Source of the DNA: a virus
DNA length: 37,426 nt
Direction: 5' to 3' (one strand)
IMG/VR virus record: IMGVR_UViG_3300031251_000064
Span: 1 to 37,426 of that record
The notes beneath the pieces were generated by a model. The model was not told where the DNA came from and ran no database searches. It worked only from the letters and a program-made list of their open reading frames with translations. Positions 12,550 to 19,656 of this stretch are shown in pieces. Both the position numbers and the translations under genes were made by a program. Each line of letters opens with the position of its first letter. Position 1 is the first letter of the stretch.

Positions 12550-14465
12550 AGATATCCAAGGCCAAGAAATCACCTGAAAAGATTATAATGAAGACCAAGG
12601 CTGTTGGAGACGGAGCCACGCGCGGTGTTCTTTCTGAGTGGTGGAAGGCTGAAGGAGATCAGCAGCTAGCTAACGAGCTATGTGGAACTGCGGCATATCT
12701 AAAGACCAATCAAACATACAGATCAAGACAGCTTGCTTCGAGTGTTCGTTTATATTGCGGTTTATCTGTTTACTCGTATGCTGGTTCTAACGTTAGCCAG
12801 ATGAACAAAACCAAGTCTCTTCCAGAAGACCGCCCTACATTTAATCTAATCCAATCCTGCACAGATACATTAGTCGCACGCCTTGGACAAGACAGGCCAG
12901 AGCCTAAGTTTCTAACAGACGGAGCAGACTATAAGCAACGCCACCTAGCCAAGCAGCTCAATCAATTTATTCTAGGCGAGTTTTACCAAACTAAAGCATA
13001 CGAGAAAGCAATCAAGATGCTTCGTGATGGTATTGTTATGGGAACGGGAGCCTTGAAGGGTTATGAAGGTGAAGACGGCAAGGTTTGCATTGACCGCGTA
13101 ATGATTACTGATTTGTTTGTTGACGACAATGACTCTATTAATGGAGAGCCTCAACAGATGATCCAGCTTAAGCTAATGGATCGTGACAAGCTTCTAGCTA
13201 ATAGCGTTAAGAAAGTAGCCGGAATCATTGAAGGAACTCCGCAAAGCTATCCAGATAATTCAACAGATTCAGGCCGAACTGTAGCAGATCAGATTATGGT
13301 AGTTGAGGGCTGGAAGCTTCCTAGCGGTCCCGACAAAGATGCTCCTGGTTATGTACCAGGACGCCACACCATTGCAACCGTTAACGGAATAGTATTCGAC
13401 GAAGAATGGCATAAGAACAAATTCCCATTCGTATTTTTTAATTACTCTGATCCTTACCTTGGATTCTTTGGTCAAGGATTGGCTACACAACTTTTCGGAA
13501 CCCAACTGACACTGAATCGCATATTATATACAATTGCTAAGGCGATAACGTTGGTCGGTGTTCCGAGAGTATTTATCGAAGATGGATCTAAGGTAACAAA
13601 GTCATCAATTAATGACCAAATTGGTGTAATTTGTAACTATAAAGGGGTGAAACCTTCTTACGAAGTAGCTCCCTGTAATGCTCCTGAACTATACAGTGAG
13701 CGCGATAAGCTAATTCAATACGGTTTCCAGCAAGCTGGTGTGTCCATGATGCAGGCTAGTTCTCAGAAGCCAATGGGTTTGGATTCAGGTGAGGCTATTC
13801 GTTCCTATGACGACATTTCCAATGACAGAATGGCCACCATTGCAAAGAAATACTCTAATGTATTTGTAGATTTAGCTTACTTGATTGCTGATACCGCTAT
13901 GGATATAGCCAAGCGTGATGGCAAATATTTGACGGTCTATCCTAATAAGGATGGGACCAAAGAGATTGATTTACCAGCTATGAAGTTTATGGAAGATCCT
14001 TTTGTTATTCAGTGCTTTAGCGAGTCTTCATTGCCAAGAACTCCTGCCGGACGTATTCAAACCGTCACTGAGCAAGTTCAAGCTGGAATGCTTACGATTA
14101 AAGAAGGCCGCCGCTTAATGAAGTTCCCAGACTTAGAGCAGAACGAGAAGCTAGATAATGCTTCTGAGGAAAGAATATTTAAGTATTTAGACGATATAGT
14201 TGAAAACGGTAAGTATAATCCTCCTGATGCTTTTATTGACTTACAGTTAGCCACACAATTAACTGTTCAATATATTAATCTGTATTTGGCGGCAAATCTA
14301 GAAGAGAAGAAAGCAGATCTGCTTAGATTATTCTTCCAGCAATGCCAAGCTCTAGTGATGGCAGCTACTCCACCGCCTGCGCCAATGCCACAAGCTAATC
14401 CTCAAGCTTTGCCACAATCACCTTTAGTCCCAAACGCTGTGCAGCCACAACCAGCAGCGCAATAA
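12546..14465 (+). CDS. Portal protein
   Basis: 639 residues. N-terminal part SVRLYCGLSVYSYAGSNVSQ, then RPTFNLIQSCTDTLVARLGQ-DRPEPKF and the wing/stem region with FVFFNYSDPYLGFFGQGLAT match podovirus portal proteins. The portal ring sits at one capsid vertex, feeds DNA in with the terminase and later binds the head-tail adaptor. The C-terminal 30 residues are Pro/Gln/Ala-rich and probably flexible. Start ATG 12546 overlaps the previous gene by four bases; length is normal for portals of this group. Confidence 0.93.
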   Translation: MKISKAKKSPEKIIMKTKAVGDGATRGVLSEWWKAEGDQQLANELCGTAAYLKTNQTYRSRQLASSVRLYCGLSVYSYAGSNVSQMNKTKSLPEDRPTFNLIQSCTDTLVARLGQDRPEPKFLTDGADYKQRHLAKQLNQFILGEFYQTKAYEKAIKMLRDGIVMGTGALKGYEGEDGKVCIDRVMITDLFVDDNDSINGEPQQMIQLKLMDRDKLLANSVKKVAGIIEGTPQSYPDNSTDSGRTVADQIMVVEGWKLPSGPDKDAPGYVPGRHTIATVNGIVFDEEWHKNKFPFVFFNYSDPYLGFFGQGLATQLFGTQLTLNRILYTIAKAITLVGVPRVFIEDGSKVTKSSINDQIGVICNYKGVKPSYEVAPCNAPELYSERDKLIQYGFQQAGVSMMQASSQKPMGLDSGEAIRSYDDISNDRMATIAKKYSNVFVDLAYLIADTAMDIAKRDGKYLTVYPNKDGTKEIDLPAMKFMEDPFVIQCFSESSLPRTPAGRIQTVTEQVQAGMLTIKEGRRLMKFPDLEQNEKLDNASEERIFKYLDDIVENGKYNPPDAFIDLQLATQLTVQYINLYLAANLEEKKADLLRLFFQQCQALVMAATPPPAPMPQANPQALPQSPLVPNAVQPQPAAQ

Positions 14466-14505
14466 CAACCTAAACCGAACAAAGTAATGTTCAGAAGGAA
14501 TCGAA

Positions 14506-15471
14506 ATGAAAGTCAGTCCAATCGCCAGTTCGTCTGGTCAACCAGGTCAATCACTCGGATCAGTAGATGTAGGTAGAACAGCAGATCCAATGAAGATGGA
14601 TAGAGCCATAGCCATCGCACGAGGCGAAACCCCAACAGAACAATCAGGAGATCCACAAGCAGATAGAGTGAGACAAAATGTCCGATCTATTAGAATGAAG
14701 ACTCAACAAGAGTCTATAGAAGCTCCTGAAATAGTTGAAGAAACTCCTGTAAGCACCAAAACTGAATCAGTTGAGCAAGCTACTGTTGAAGCAACGCAGC
14801 CGCTTAGCCCTCAATTTGCCGCTCTTGCTAAACAAAAGCGGGCTTTTCAGTTAGAAAAGGCGCAATGGGAAAAAGACAAGTTATCGGCTCAAACATCAAA
14901 CAGTGGGACAGAAGAGCTAATAGCTAAAATAAAATCCCAGCCATTGAGCGTGTTACAAGAACACGGCGTTACTTACGATCAGCTTACCGAAGCAATTTTA
15001 AACGGTTCAGATAAAATCAATCCAGAAATCCAAGAATTAAAAGCAGAAATCAAAGCCCTTAAAGAAGGTGTTGACCAAACTTTTATTACTAAGGAGCAGC
15101 AACAGGAAGAGGCAGCCTTAACAGAGATGTTATACGAAGCCGAAGCACTAGCTAAAGATGGTGAAGATTATGTAATGATTCGTGAGAATAATGCTTACGA
15201 TAAAGTTCTTCGATTAATCCACAGCACCTATAAACAGACAGGACGTGTCTTGAATGTTTCAGATGCCATGAATAAAGTCGAAACAGATGAGTTAATTAAA
15301 GCCGAAAAAGTAGCACGAATTAATAAGGTACAGAGCAGAATAGCTCCTGCGCCAACATTGCAGCAACAAAGAAGACCAATGACAACTTTAACCGCCCGCG
15401 ACACAGCAACCTCAATAATGTCTGCAAAGGCACGAGCGATTGCGGCGTTCAACGGCACACTAAAAAAATAA
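14506..15471 (+). CDS. Head scaffolding protein
   Basis: 321 residues, directly between portal and major capsid genes as usual for scaffolds. The N-terminal 90 residues are polar and disordered; a helical, charged middle (AKQKRAFQLEKAQWEKDKLS; EIQELKAEIKALKEGVDQTF) should form coiled coils; the C-terminus is basic (MSAKARAIAAFNGTLKK), as in scaffolds that bind coat protein through a basic tail. RBS AGAAGGAAT. Identification is by position and composition rather than by motif. Confidence 0.85.
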   Translation: MKVSPIASSSGQPGQSLGSVDVGRTADPMKMDRAIAIARGETPTEQSGDPQADRVRQNVRSIRMKTQQESIEAPEIVEETPVSTKTESVEQATVEATQPLSPQFAALAKQKRAFQLEKAQWEKDKLSAQTSNSGTEELIAKIKSQPLSVLQEHGVTYDQLTEAILNGSDKINPEIQELKAEIKALKEGVDQTFITKEQQQEEAALTEMLYEAEALAKDGEDYVMIRENNAYDKVLRLIHSTYKQTGRVLNVSDAMNKVETDELIKAEKVARINKVQSRIAPAPTLQQQRRPMTTLTARDTATSIMSAKARAIAAFNGTLKK

Positions 15472-15483
15472 GGAATTAATTTT

Positions 15484-17492
15484 ATGGCAGTAGCACCAGT
15501 ATATGCAAATAGTAGCAACCAGATTGCTGCATTGAAAGAATTGTACACAGACGATAAAGATTACATGAAGAACATCGTTAAATAGCGTAGACGATGAGTA
15601 TTTTCCTGAAACTGTACGCAAAAAATCCAGCGTTGGCAATGTTCCCAAAGAACGAGTCACCGGACGGGTTTGCGGGAAAATACATTCCGGTATAAGTAGT
15701 TGAAATTACTAGAGAAGCCGGAATAAAATTGGGCAATATCGGGGGAAGCTGAAATGTCAATCCCGAGGTAAACTAAGTGAATAAAAACACATAGTCACCG
15801 TAGAGCGTAGTGGATGAAACTAACAAGTTATGTTAGAATATAAGCCGCCAAGAGTGCCCGACACTCAAAAGGAGTGAAAATGTACGCCGAACTTGAACGA
15901 ACTTGTAAAGATTGTGGAATTAGTAAATCAATTTCTTTATTTACATCTTCTGGGAATAGCGCATCCGCCAGATCAAGAGCCAAAAACTTTTGTCACGAAT
16001 GTCAGAAGAAAGTCGGTAAAGAAAGAATGAAAATATTCCGCAATAAATATCCCGAAAAAATAAGGGATTCTAAGTTAAAAAGTGTTTATGGATTAACTCT
16101 AGCAGAATACGAAGAGAAATCCAAAAAACAAAATGGTGTTTGTGAAATATGCAAAACGAAGTCTAACCGAAAAAACGGAGTGACTGGAAAGCCAGAAAAC
16201 TTAGTAGTAGATCATGACCATAAAACAGGATTGGTCAGAGATTTATTATGTCACAAGTGTAATATGGAAGTTGGTATAATTGAGAATAATTTACCAAGAC
16301 TTTTAAATTACTTAAATAAGTTTAAGAAGTAGGGGATAAAAAGCCACTACGATAACAAAATTGTCCTCTAGAATACGGTAACCCAGCGGGTCGAGCACAC
16401 GTATTTGCTAACGCACAGAATCAGCAAACTGCTTCTAGCGTAGTAAGTTACTTTGTGTACGCCGTTCAGGACTACCAACTCGTAACAATCACTAATCTAT
16501 TGATGGAACAAACCAAGTCTAATGCTGGCGCATTCGTAGACGAAGCTAGCCGCACACTTGATAACGGTTTCCGCAATATTTCTAACAACATGGCATTCGA
16601 ATTGTTCTTCGGTGGTACAGCTTCTCGCGGTATTATCGGCAGTGTAACAAGCTTGTCTGCTGGTGTATTGACATTCGTACTTAGCAACCCACAAACAGTT
16701 GTACAATTCGAAGTTGGTATGGTTCTCCAGAACTCTACAACTGACGGTGGTGCAGCTCTTCTTATCGGCGGTACAGTAATCGACGCAGTACAAATCACTG
16801 CTGTAAACCGTGGAACTGGTTCCATTGTTGCAACAGTAGTTCAAGGTGATGGTACATCCTTCACTGCTGGACACTTTGTACAAATCTTGGGAGACATTGG
16901 ATCTGCCGGTGCAACTACAATCGCAGGTCTTTTAGGATTGAGCGGTTTGGCTGCATGGGTTCCTGCTAGTGATCCTATTAGCTCTGATAACTTCTGGGGT
17001 GTTAATCGTTCTGCTGATCCAACTCGTTTGGGTGGTTTACGTTATAACGCTGCTGCTCAAAGTATCTCTGAAGGTATTACTAACGCTCTCGCATTCGGTA
17101 ACCGTGAAGGCGCGGCTTTCGATCTAATCATATTAGACTTCGTAAGCTACAGCACTCTGATTAACGAACTTGGAGCCAAAGTACAATACGTACAACTTGA
17201 GCATGACGAAGTAGAAGTTGCTTTCGAAGCAATCCACTTCCATAGTGCTTATGGTAAGATCCCAGTATTGGCCGATCGTTCGTGTCAGGCTCAAACAGCT
17301 TGGTGCTTGACTCTCGATACATGGAAGCTACGAACACTCGGTAAAGCTCCACATATCCTTACTTACGGTATGGAGGGCCTCGAAGGCTTGCGTGTGGGTA
17401 ACGCGGATGCTCTTGAGATACGCGTGGCTTATTATGGCAACGTGATAAATTCAGCCCCAGGTTTTAATATGGTTGTTGCTTTAAGCGCTTAA
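15484..17492 (+). CDS. Major capsid protein, interrupted gene
   Basis: Reconstructed as three exons: 15484-15579, 15615-15691 and 16364-17492, giving 433 residues. Exon 1 encodes MAVAPVYANSSNQIAALKEL through NIV; exon 2 encodes YAKNPALAMFPKNESPDGFA and GKYIP; exon 3 starts PLEYGNPAGRAHVFANAQNQ. This matches the N-terminal pattern of HK97-fold capsid proteins from podovirus-like phages (LYTDDKDYMK...VYxKNPALA..PK...GKYIPVPL.YG). Gap one is a 35-base element with a stop codon (TAG 15583-15585); gap two is a 672-base group I intron with an endonuclease gene. Unless both are removed or skipped, no full capsid protein can form. A rightward terminator follows at 17509. RBS AAGGAAT. Confidence 0.9.
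15580..15614 (+). other. 35-base coreless group I intron-like insertion in the capsid gene
   Basis: The element starts after exon T15579 and ends in G15614, as group I introns do. Its segment GACGATG (15590-15596) pairs with the exon 1 end CATCGTT (15573-15579), with a G.U pair exactly at the splice site (P1). The adjoining GCGTA (15585-15589) pairs with the start of exon 2, TACGC (15615-15619) (P10). Thus 12 contiguous bases form a guide to the ligated exon junction. Nothing resembling the catalytic core (P3-P8) is present. Removal restores the frame exactly. It also contains TAG (15583) and an in-frame ATG (15594). Confidence 0.85.
15692..16363 (+). ncRNA. Group I intron with endonuclease gene
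   Basis: 672 bases. P1: exon ATTCCGGT (15684-15691) pairs with GCCGGAAT (15717-15724), U.G at the splice site. P10: CTAGAG (15709-15714) pairs with CTCTAG of exon 3 (16366-16371). The P4-P5 region with CGGGGGAAGCT and TCAATCCCGAGGTAA is typical of phage group I cores. CGTAGTGG (15806-15813) and CCACTACG (16344-16351) form an eight-pair helix, likely P7, across the endonuclease gene. The intron ends in G16363. Splicing joins codon GT|T (Val). The inner hairpin CTAAC/GTTAG (about 15820-15836) may be P8. Confidence 0.92.
15880..16332 (+). CDS. Intron-encoded endonuclease VII/HNH homing endonuclease
   Basis: 150 residues from ATG 15880 behind AGGAG (a GTG six bases upstream is less likely). N-terminal zinc pairs (CKDCG, CHECQ), then YGLTLAEYEEKSKKQNGVCE-ICK, LVVDHDHKTGLVRDLLCHKC and NMEVGIIENN. 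The D-H-D-H core with flanking CxxC pairs is the recombination endonuclease VII (His-Me finger) signature. Such enzymes make intron-minus alleles competent for intron invasion by cutting the capsid gene. A GAGTG/CACTC hairpin just upstream may mask the ribosome site. It is related to the free-standing genes at 19188 and 21008. Confidence 0.9.
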   Translation: MYAELERTCKDCGISKSISLFTSSGNSASARSRAKNFCHECQKKVGKERMKIFRNKYPEKIRDSKLKSVYGLTLAEYEEKSKKQNGVCEICKTKSNRKNGVTGKPENLVVDHDHKTGLVRDLLCHKCNMEVGIIENNLPRLLNYLNKFKK

Positions 17493-17508
17493 CATCATTA
17501 ATAAAACC

Positions 17509-17534
17509 AAGCCCCTTGATTGGGGCTTTTTTAT
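17509..17534 (+). terminator. Rho-independent terminator after the capsid gene
   Basis: AAGCCCC (17509-17515), loop TTGATT, GGGGCTT (17522-17528), then a T-run. It probably limits read-through from the capsid operon into the GIY-YIG gene. The stem sequence is the same as in the terminator at 4644-4674 (AAGCCCC/GGGGCTT). Confidence 0.9.
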
Positions 17535-17557
17535 TGTCTAAAATGTTGTAATTGCAG

Positions 17558-17586
17558 TTGCTATTGAGATGATTTGTGTGTATAGT
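17558..17586 (+). promoter_or_regulatory. Sigma70-like promoter of the GIY-YIG gene
   Basis: TTGCTA (17558-17563), 17-base spacer, TATAGT (17581-17586). Transcription would start around 17593, at or next to the ATG at 17594, so the message could be leaderless; no Shine-Dalgarno sequence is seen. It lies between the capsid terminator and the gene. Confidence 0.6.
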
Positions 17587-17593
17587 AATAAAC

Positions 17594-18301
17594 ATGAACA
17601 TATACAAGTTGAAAAATAAAATTAACGGCAAGATCTATATCGGACAAACAACACAAACAATCAGACAAAGGATTAGGGGTCATGTAAATAATTCTAGATT
17701 TGGATCTAAACTTCCAATTCATTGCGCTATTAGAAAATATGGGATTGATGGATTTATCATAGAAGAAATTGCTGAAGCAAAAACAATAGATGGATTAAAT
17801 GAATTAGAAATTCATTATATTAAGATTCTTAACTGCTTGGTTCCATATGGCTATAATTTAACCAGCGGTGGAAAAAATTATAAAAAGCATCAAGAAACAA
17901 AAGATAAGATAAGGATTGCAGCAAAAAAAAGAATGGCAGCAGATGGAGGAAAACAATTAAGAGAAGCCTTAGAAAAAGCACACCAGGCACGAATAGGACA
18001 ATCTACTTGGAATAAAGGTTTTAAAACATCAGCAGAAGTTTGTCTTAAGTTATCAGAATCACATCTAGGACAGAAACCATGGAATAAGGGAAAAACAACT
18101 TCGGAAGATGTAAAAGAAAAGCAAAGGATTGCGAAGTCTAAGATCTCAAAACCTGTTAAATGCTTAGAAAATGGCAATAAATGGGATTCAATAGAACAAG
18201 CATCAAAATCAACTGGAATATCAACAACTCATATTAAAAGACTTATAGCATCTGGTAAAAAATCTGGAATAGGTTTATCGTTTAAATATATTTGCGTCTG
18301 A
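17594..18301 (+). CDS. GIY-YIG homing endonuclease with NUMOD motifs
   Basis: 235 residues from ATG 17594 (MNIYKLKNKINGKIYIGQTT); an upstream GTG (17576) would lie before the -10 box. Order of domains: GIY-YIG nuclease (residues 1-90; NIYK...KIYIG pair, Arg27/Arg29 region, YG near 54, Glu78-type acidic segment NELEIHYI, NLTSGG); NUMOD3-like repeats (STWNKGFKTS and KPWNKGKTTS); a C-terminal IENR1/NUMOD1-type HTH (KPVKCLENGNKWDSIEQASK ... ISTTHIKRLI). It is free-standing, not inside a recognised intron. Its 3' end overlaps the tRNA-like sequence by nine bases. Confidence 0.9.
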   Translation: MNIYKLKNKINGKIYIGQTTQTIRQRIRGHVNNSRFGSKLPIHCAIRKYGIDGFIIEEIAEAKTIDGLNELEIHYIKILNCLVPYGYNLTSGGKNYKKHQETKDKIRIAAKKRMAADGGKQLREALEKAHQARIGQSTWNKGFKTSAEVCLKLSESHLGQKPWNKGKTTSEDVKEKQRIAKSKISKPVKCLENGNKWDSIEQASKSTGISTTHIKRLIASGKKSGIGLSFKYICV

Positions 18302-18369
18302 CCTAGCTTAGTGAAAGGGCCGAACTGTTAATTCGGATTAGCTTGGTGCAAAACCAAGAGACGCAGCCA
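18293..18369 (+). tRNA. tRNA-Asn (GTT)-like gene with encoded CCA
   Basis: 77 bases fold as a cloverleaf: acceptor TGCGTCT/AGACGCA (seven pairs), D-stem CCT/AGG, anticodon stem CCGAA/TTCGG with loop CTGTTAA (anticodon GTT, Asn), variable ATTAG, T-stem CTTGG/CCAAG with loop TGCAAAA, then discriminator G and CCA. The first nine bases are also the last codons and stop of the GIY-YIG gene. It is atypical: position 8 is G rather than U, the D-loop lacks the GG pair, and the T-loop is TGC rather than TTC. It could be a degenerate or tRNA-like element. Confidence 0.68.
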
Positions 18370-18374
18370 TCCAA

Positions 18375-18477
18375 AGCACCACATTTGAATAGTATGAAGC
18401 TCATCAAGAGCATACTGCTAGGCAAGTGGATAGGGGCTACCTAGAGAGAAATTCCCTTTCAATTTAGGAGACAGCCT
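18375..18477 (+). promoter_or_regulatory. AGCACC motif and structured leader before the 18478 gene
   Basis: AGCACC (18375-18380), then a hairpin AGTAT/ATACT (18391-18395/18412-18416) with inner GCTC/GAGC, a second hairpin CTAGG/CCTAG (18418-18422/18440-18444), and an RBS TTTAGGAGACAG before the ATG. The -10-like box of the motif is weak here (AATAGT at 18388). It may be a late leader whose 5' stem-loops stabilise mRNA for an abundant virion protein. Confidence 0.45.
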
Positions 18478-19176
18478 ATGTCAGTAGCTCGTGGTTTTGG
18501 TTTAAACGGTAAATCTATTTATATGAACGTGGCAAAGCCACAAATTGTTGAGTGTAACTTCGTTATTGATGCTGCTAATGGAAACGGTCTTGGACTTCGT
18601 TCCCTTAAGAGCAACGGTTACATTGAAAACATTTTCATGCATACTTCTGCAACCCCTGCAACAGGAAGCCCAAACCCAGCAGCAGGCTTGGCAATGATTC
18701 AATTCAAACAGAACTTCAACAAATACCTTGGTGGTTTCACTGGGTTTGTTAGCACAGTTCAAACATCGACCAAGATCGACAACAGCGCATTAACTGCTGG
18801 TGGTGCTTATGTAATTACTACTCTTGGAAACGCTTCTTTAGCTAAATGGCAATCTATCGGTGTTCCTGCCGGTGTAACTCCTGCTGTTGGTCTTCCTTTT
18901 ATAGCTACAAGTGACGGTGGTGCTGCTAACGTTTCTACTTCTAGAGTAATGGTTCCCAAAGTTTCTGGGATCCAATGCCTTGAAGTTGTTGGTGACGCTA
19001 ACCTAACAGTTAACTCGAATATTGCTGCTAACGGTGGACAAATATTAATCGTTCAGTTCTTGGCCGCAACTGCTGCTGGTAACACGGCTCTTATTCCAAC
19101 GGCTCCAGTTGACGGTTCTGTTTGCGCAATGAGTTTCTGGTTTGACGGTTCTAGCGTAAGCATAGACGGATTGTGA
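18478..19176 (+). CDS. Probable virion structural protein, 232 residues
   Basis: ATG 18478 behind AGGAGA. The sequence is Ala/Gly/Thr/Ser-rich with beta character (FGLNGKSIYMNVAKPQIVEC; NANGLGLRSLKSNG-type loops; VSTVQTSTKIDNSALTAGGA). Placement just after the capsid gene and composition suit a head decoration or head-associated protein. No specific family recognised. Codon use is richer in GC-ending codons than the flanking homing genes, as in the capsid gene, consistent with high expression. Confidence 0.75.
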   Translation: MSVARGFGLNGKSIYMNVAKPQIVECNFVIDAANGNGLGLRSLKSNGYIENIFMHTSATPATGSPNPAAGLAMIQFKQNFNKYLGGFTGFVSTVQTSTKIDNSALTAGGAYVITTLGNASLAKWQSIGVPAGVTPAVGLPFIATSDGGAANVSTSRVMVPKVSGIQCLEVVGDANLTVNSNIAANGGQILIVQFLAATAAGNTALIPTAPVDGSVCAMSFWFDGSSVSIDGL

Positions 19177-19187
19177 TATAAATAGTC

Positions 19188-19655
19188 ATGTTAAAAACAT
19201 GCACAAAATGTAATGAAGAAAAGCCCCTAACAGAATACTGGAAACAACCAGGAGGAAAATGGGGGCTAACTCCTAATTGTAAAATGTGCATAAATGCAAG
19301 AAATAAAGAATTTTATTTAAATAATCCAGACAAAAGGATAGCAAAATTAGCAAGGAAAAAAGCTTACGAAAAAGAGAATCCATATGAAGCAAGAAGTAGA
19401 AAGCTAAAATATGAATATGGAATTGATCTTAAAAAATGGAATTCAATGTTTTCAGATCAAGATGGTCGATGCGCAATATGTTCACGACATCAATCGGAGT
19501 TATCATATATGCTTCAAGTAGACCACAACCATAATACTGGTAAAATAAGATCACTTTTATGCACAAAATGTAACACCAAGCTATCGGCGATTGAAAACGG
19601 TGATTTTTTACAAAAAGCTACAGAGTATTTAAATTCATTTTTGGGGGACATTTAA
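19188..19655 (+). CDS. Free-standing endonuclease VII/HNH homing endonuclease
   Basis: 155 residues. N-terminal zinc pairs (CTKCNE, CKMC), then YGIDLKKWNSMFSDQDGRCA-IC and LQVDHNHNTGKIRSLLCTKC-N. Same architecture as the intron gene at 15880, but here with no intron features. It is squeezed between two structural genes, with a poor ribosome site of its own. Its 3' end carries the GGGGGAC site for the next gene. A-rich codon use differs from the neighbours, as expected for an invader. Confidence 0.9.
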   Translation: MLKTCTKCNEEKPLTEYWKQPGGKWGLTPNCKMCINARNKEFYLNNPDKRIAKLARKKAYEKENPYEARSRKLKYEYGIDLKKWNSMFSDQDGRCAICSRHQSELSYMLQVDHNHNTGKIRSLLCTKCNTKLSAIENGDFLQKATEYLNSFLGDI

Positions 19656-19656
19656 T

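Noticed and set aside
14752-14770. AGCACC-N7-AATCAG inside the scaffold gene
   Set aside because: It matches the late motif only partly and lies inside a coding region; a six-base motif will recur by chance.
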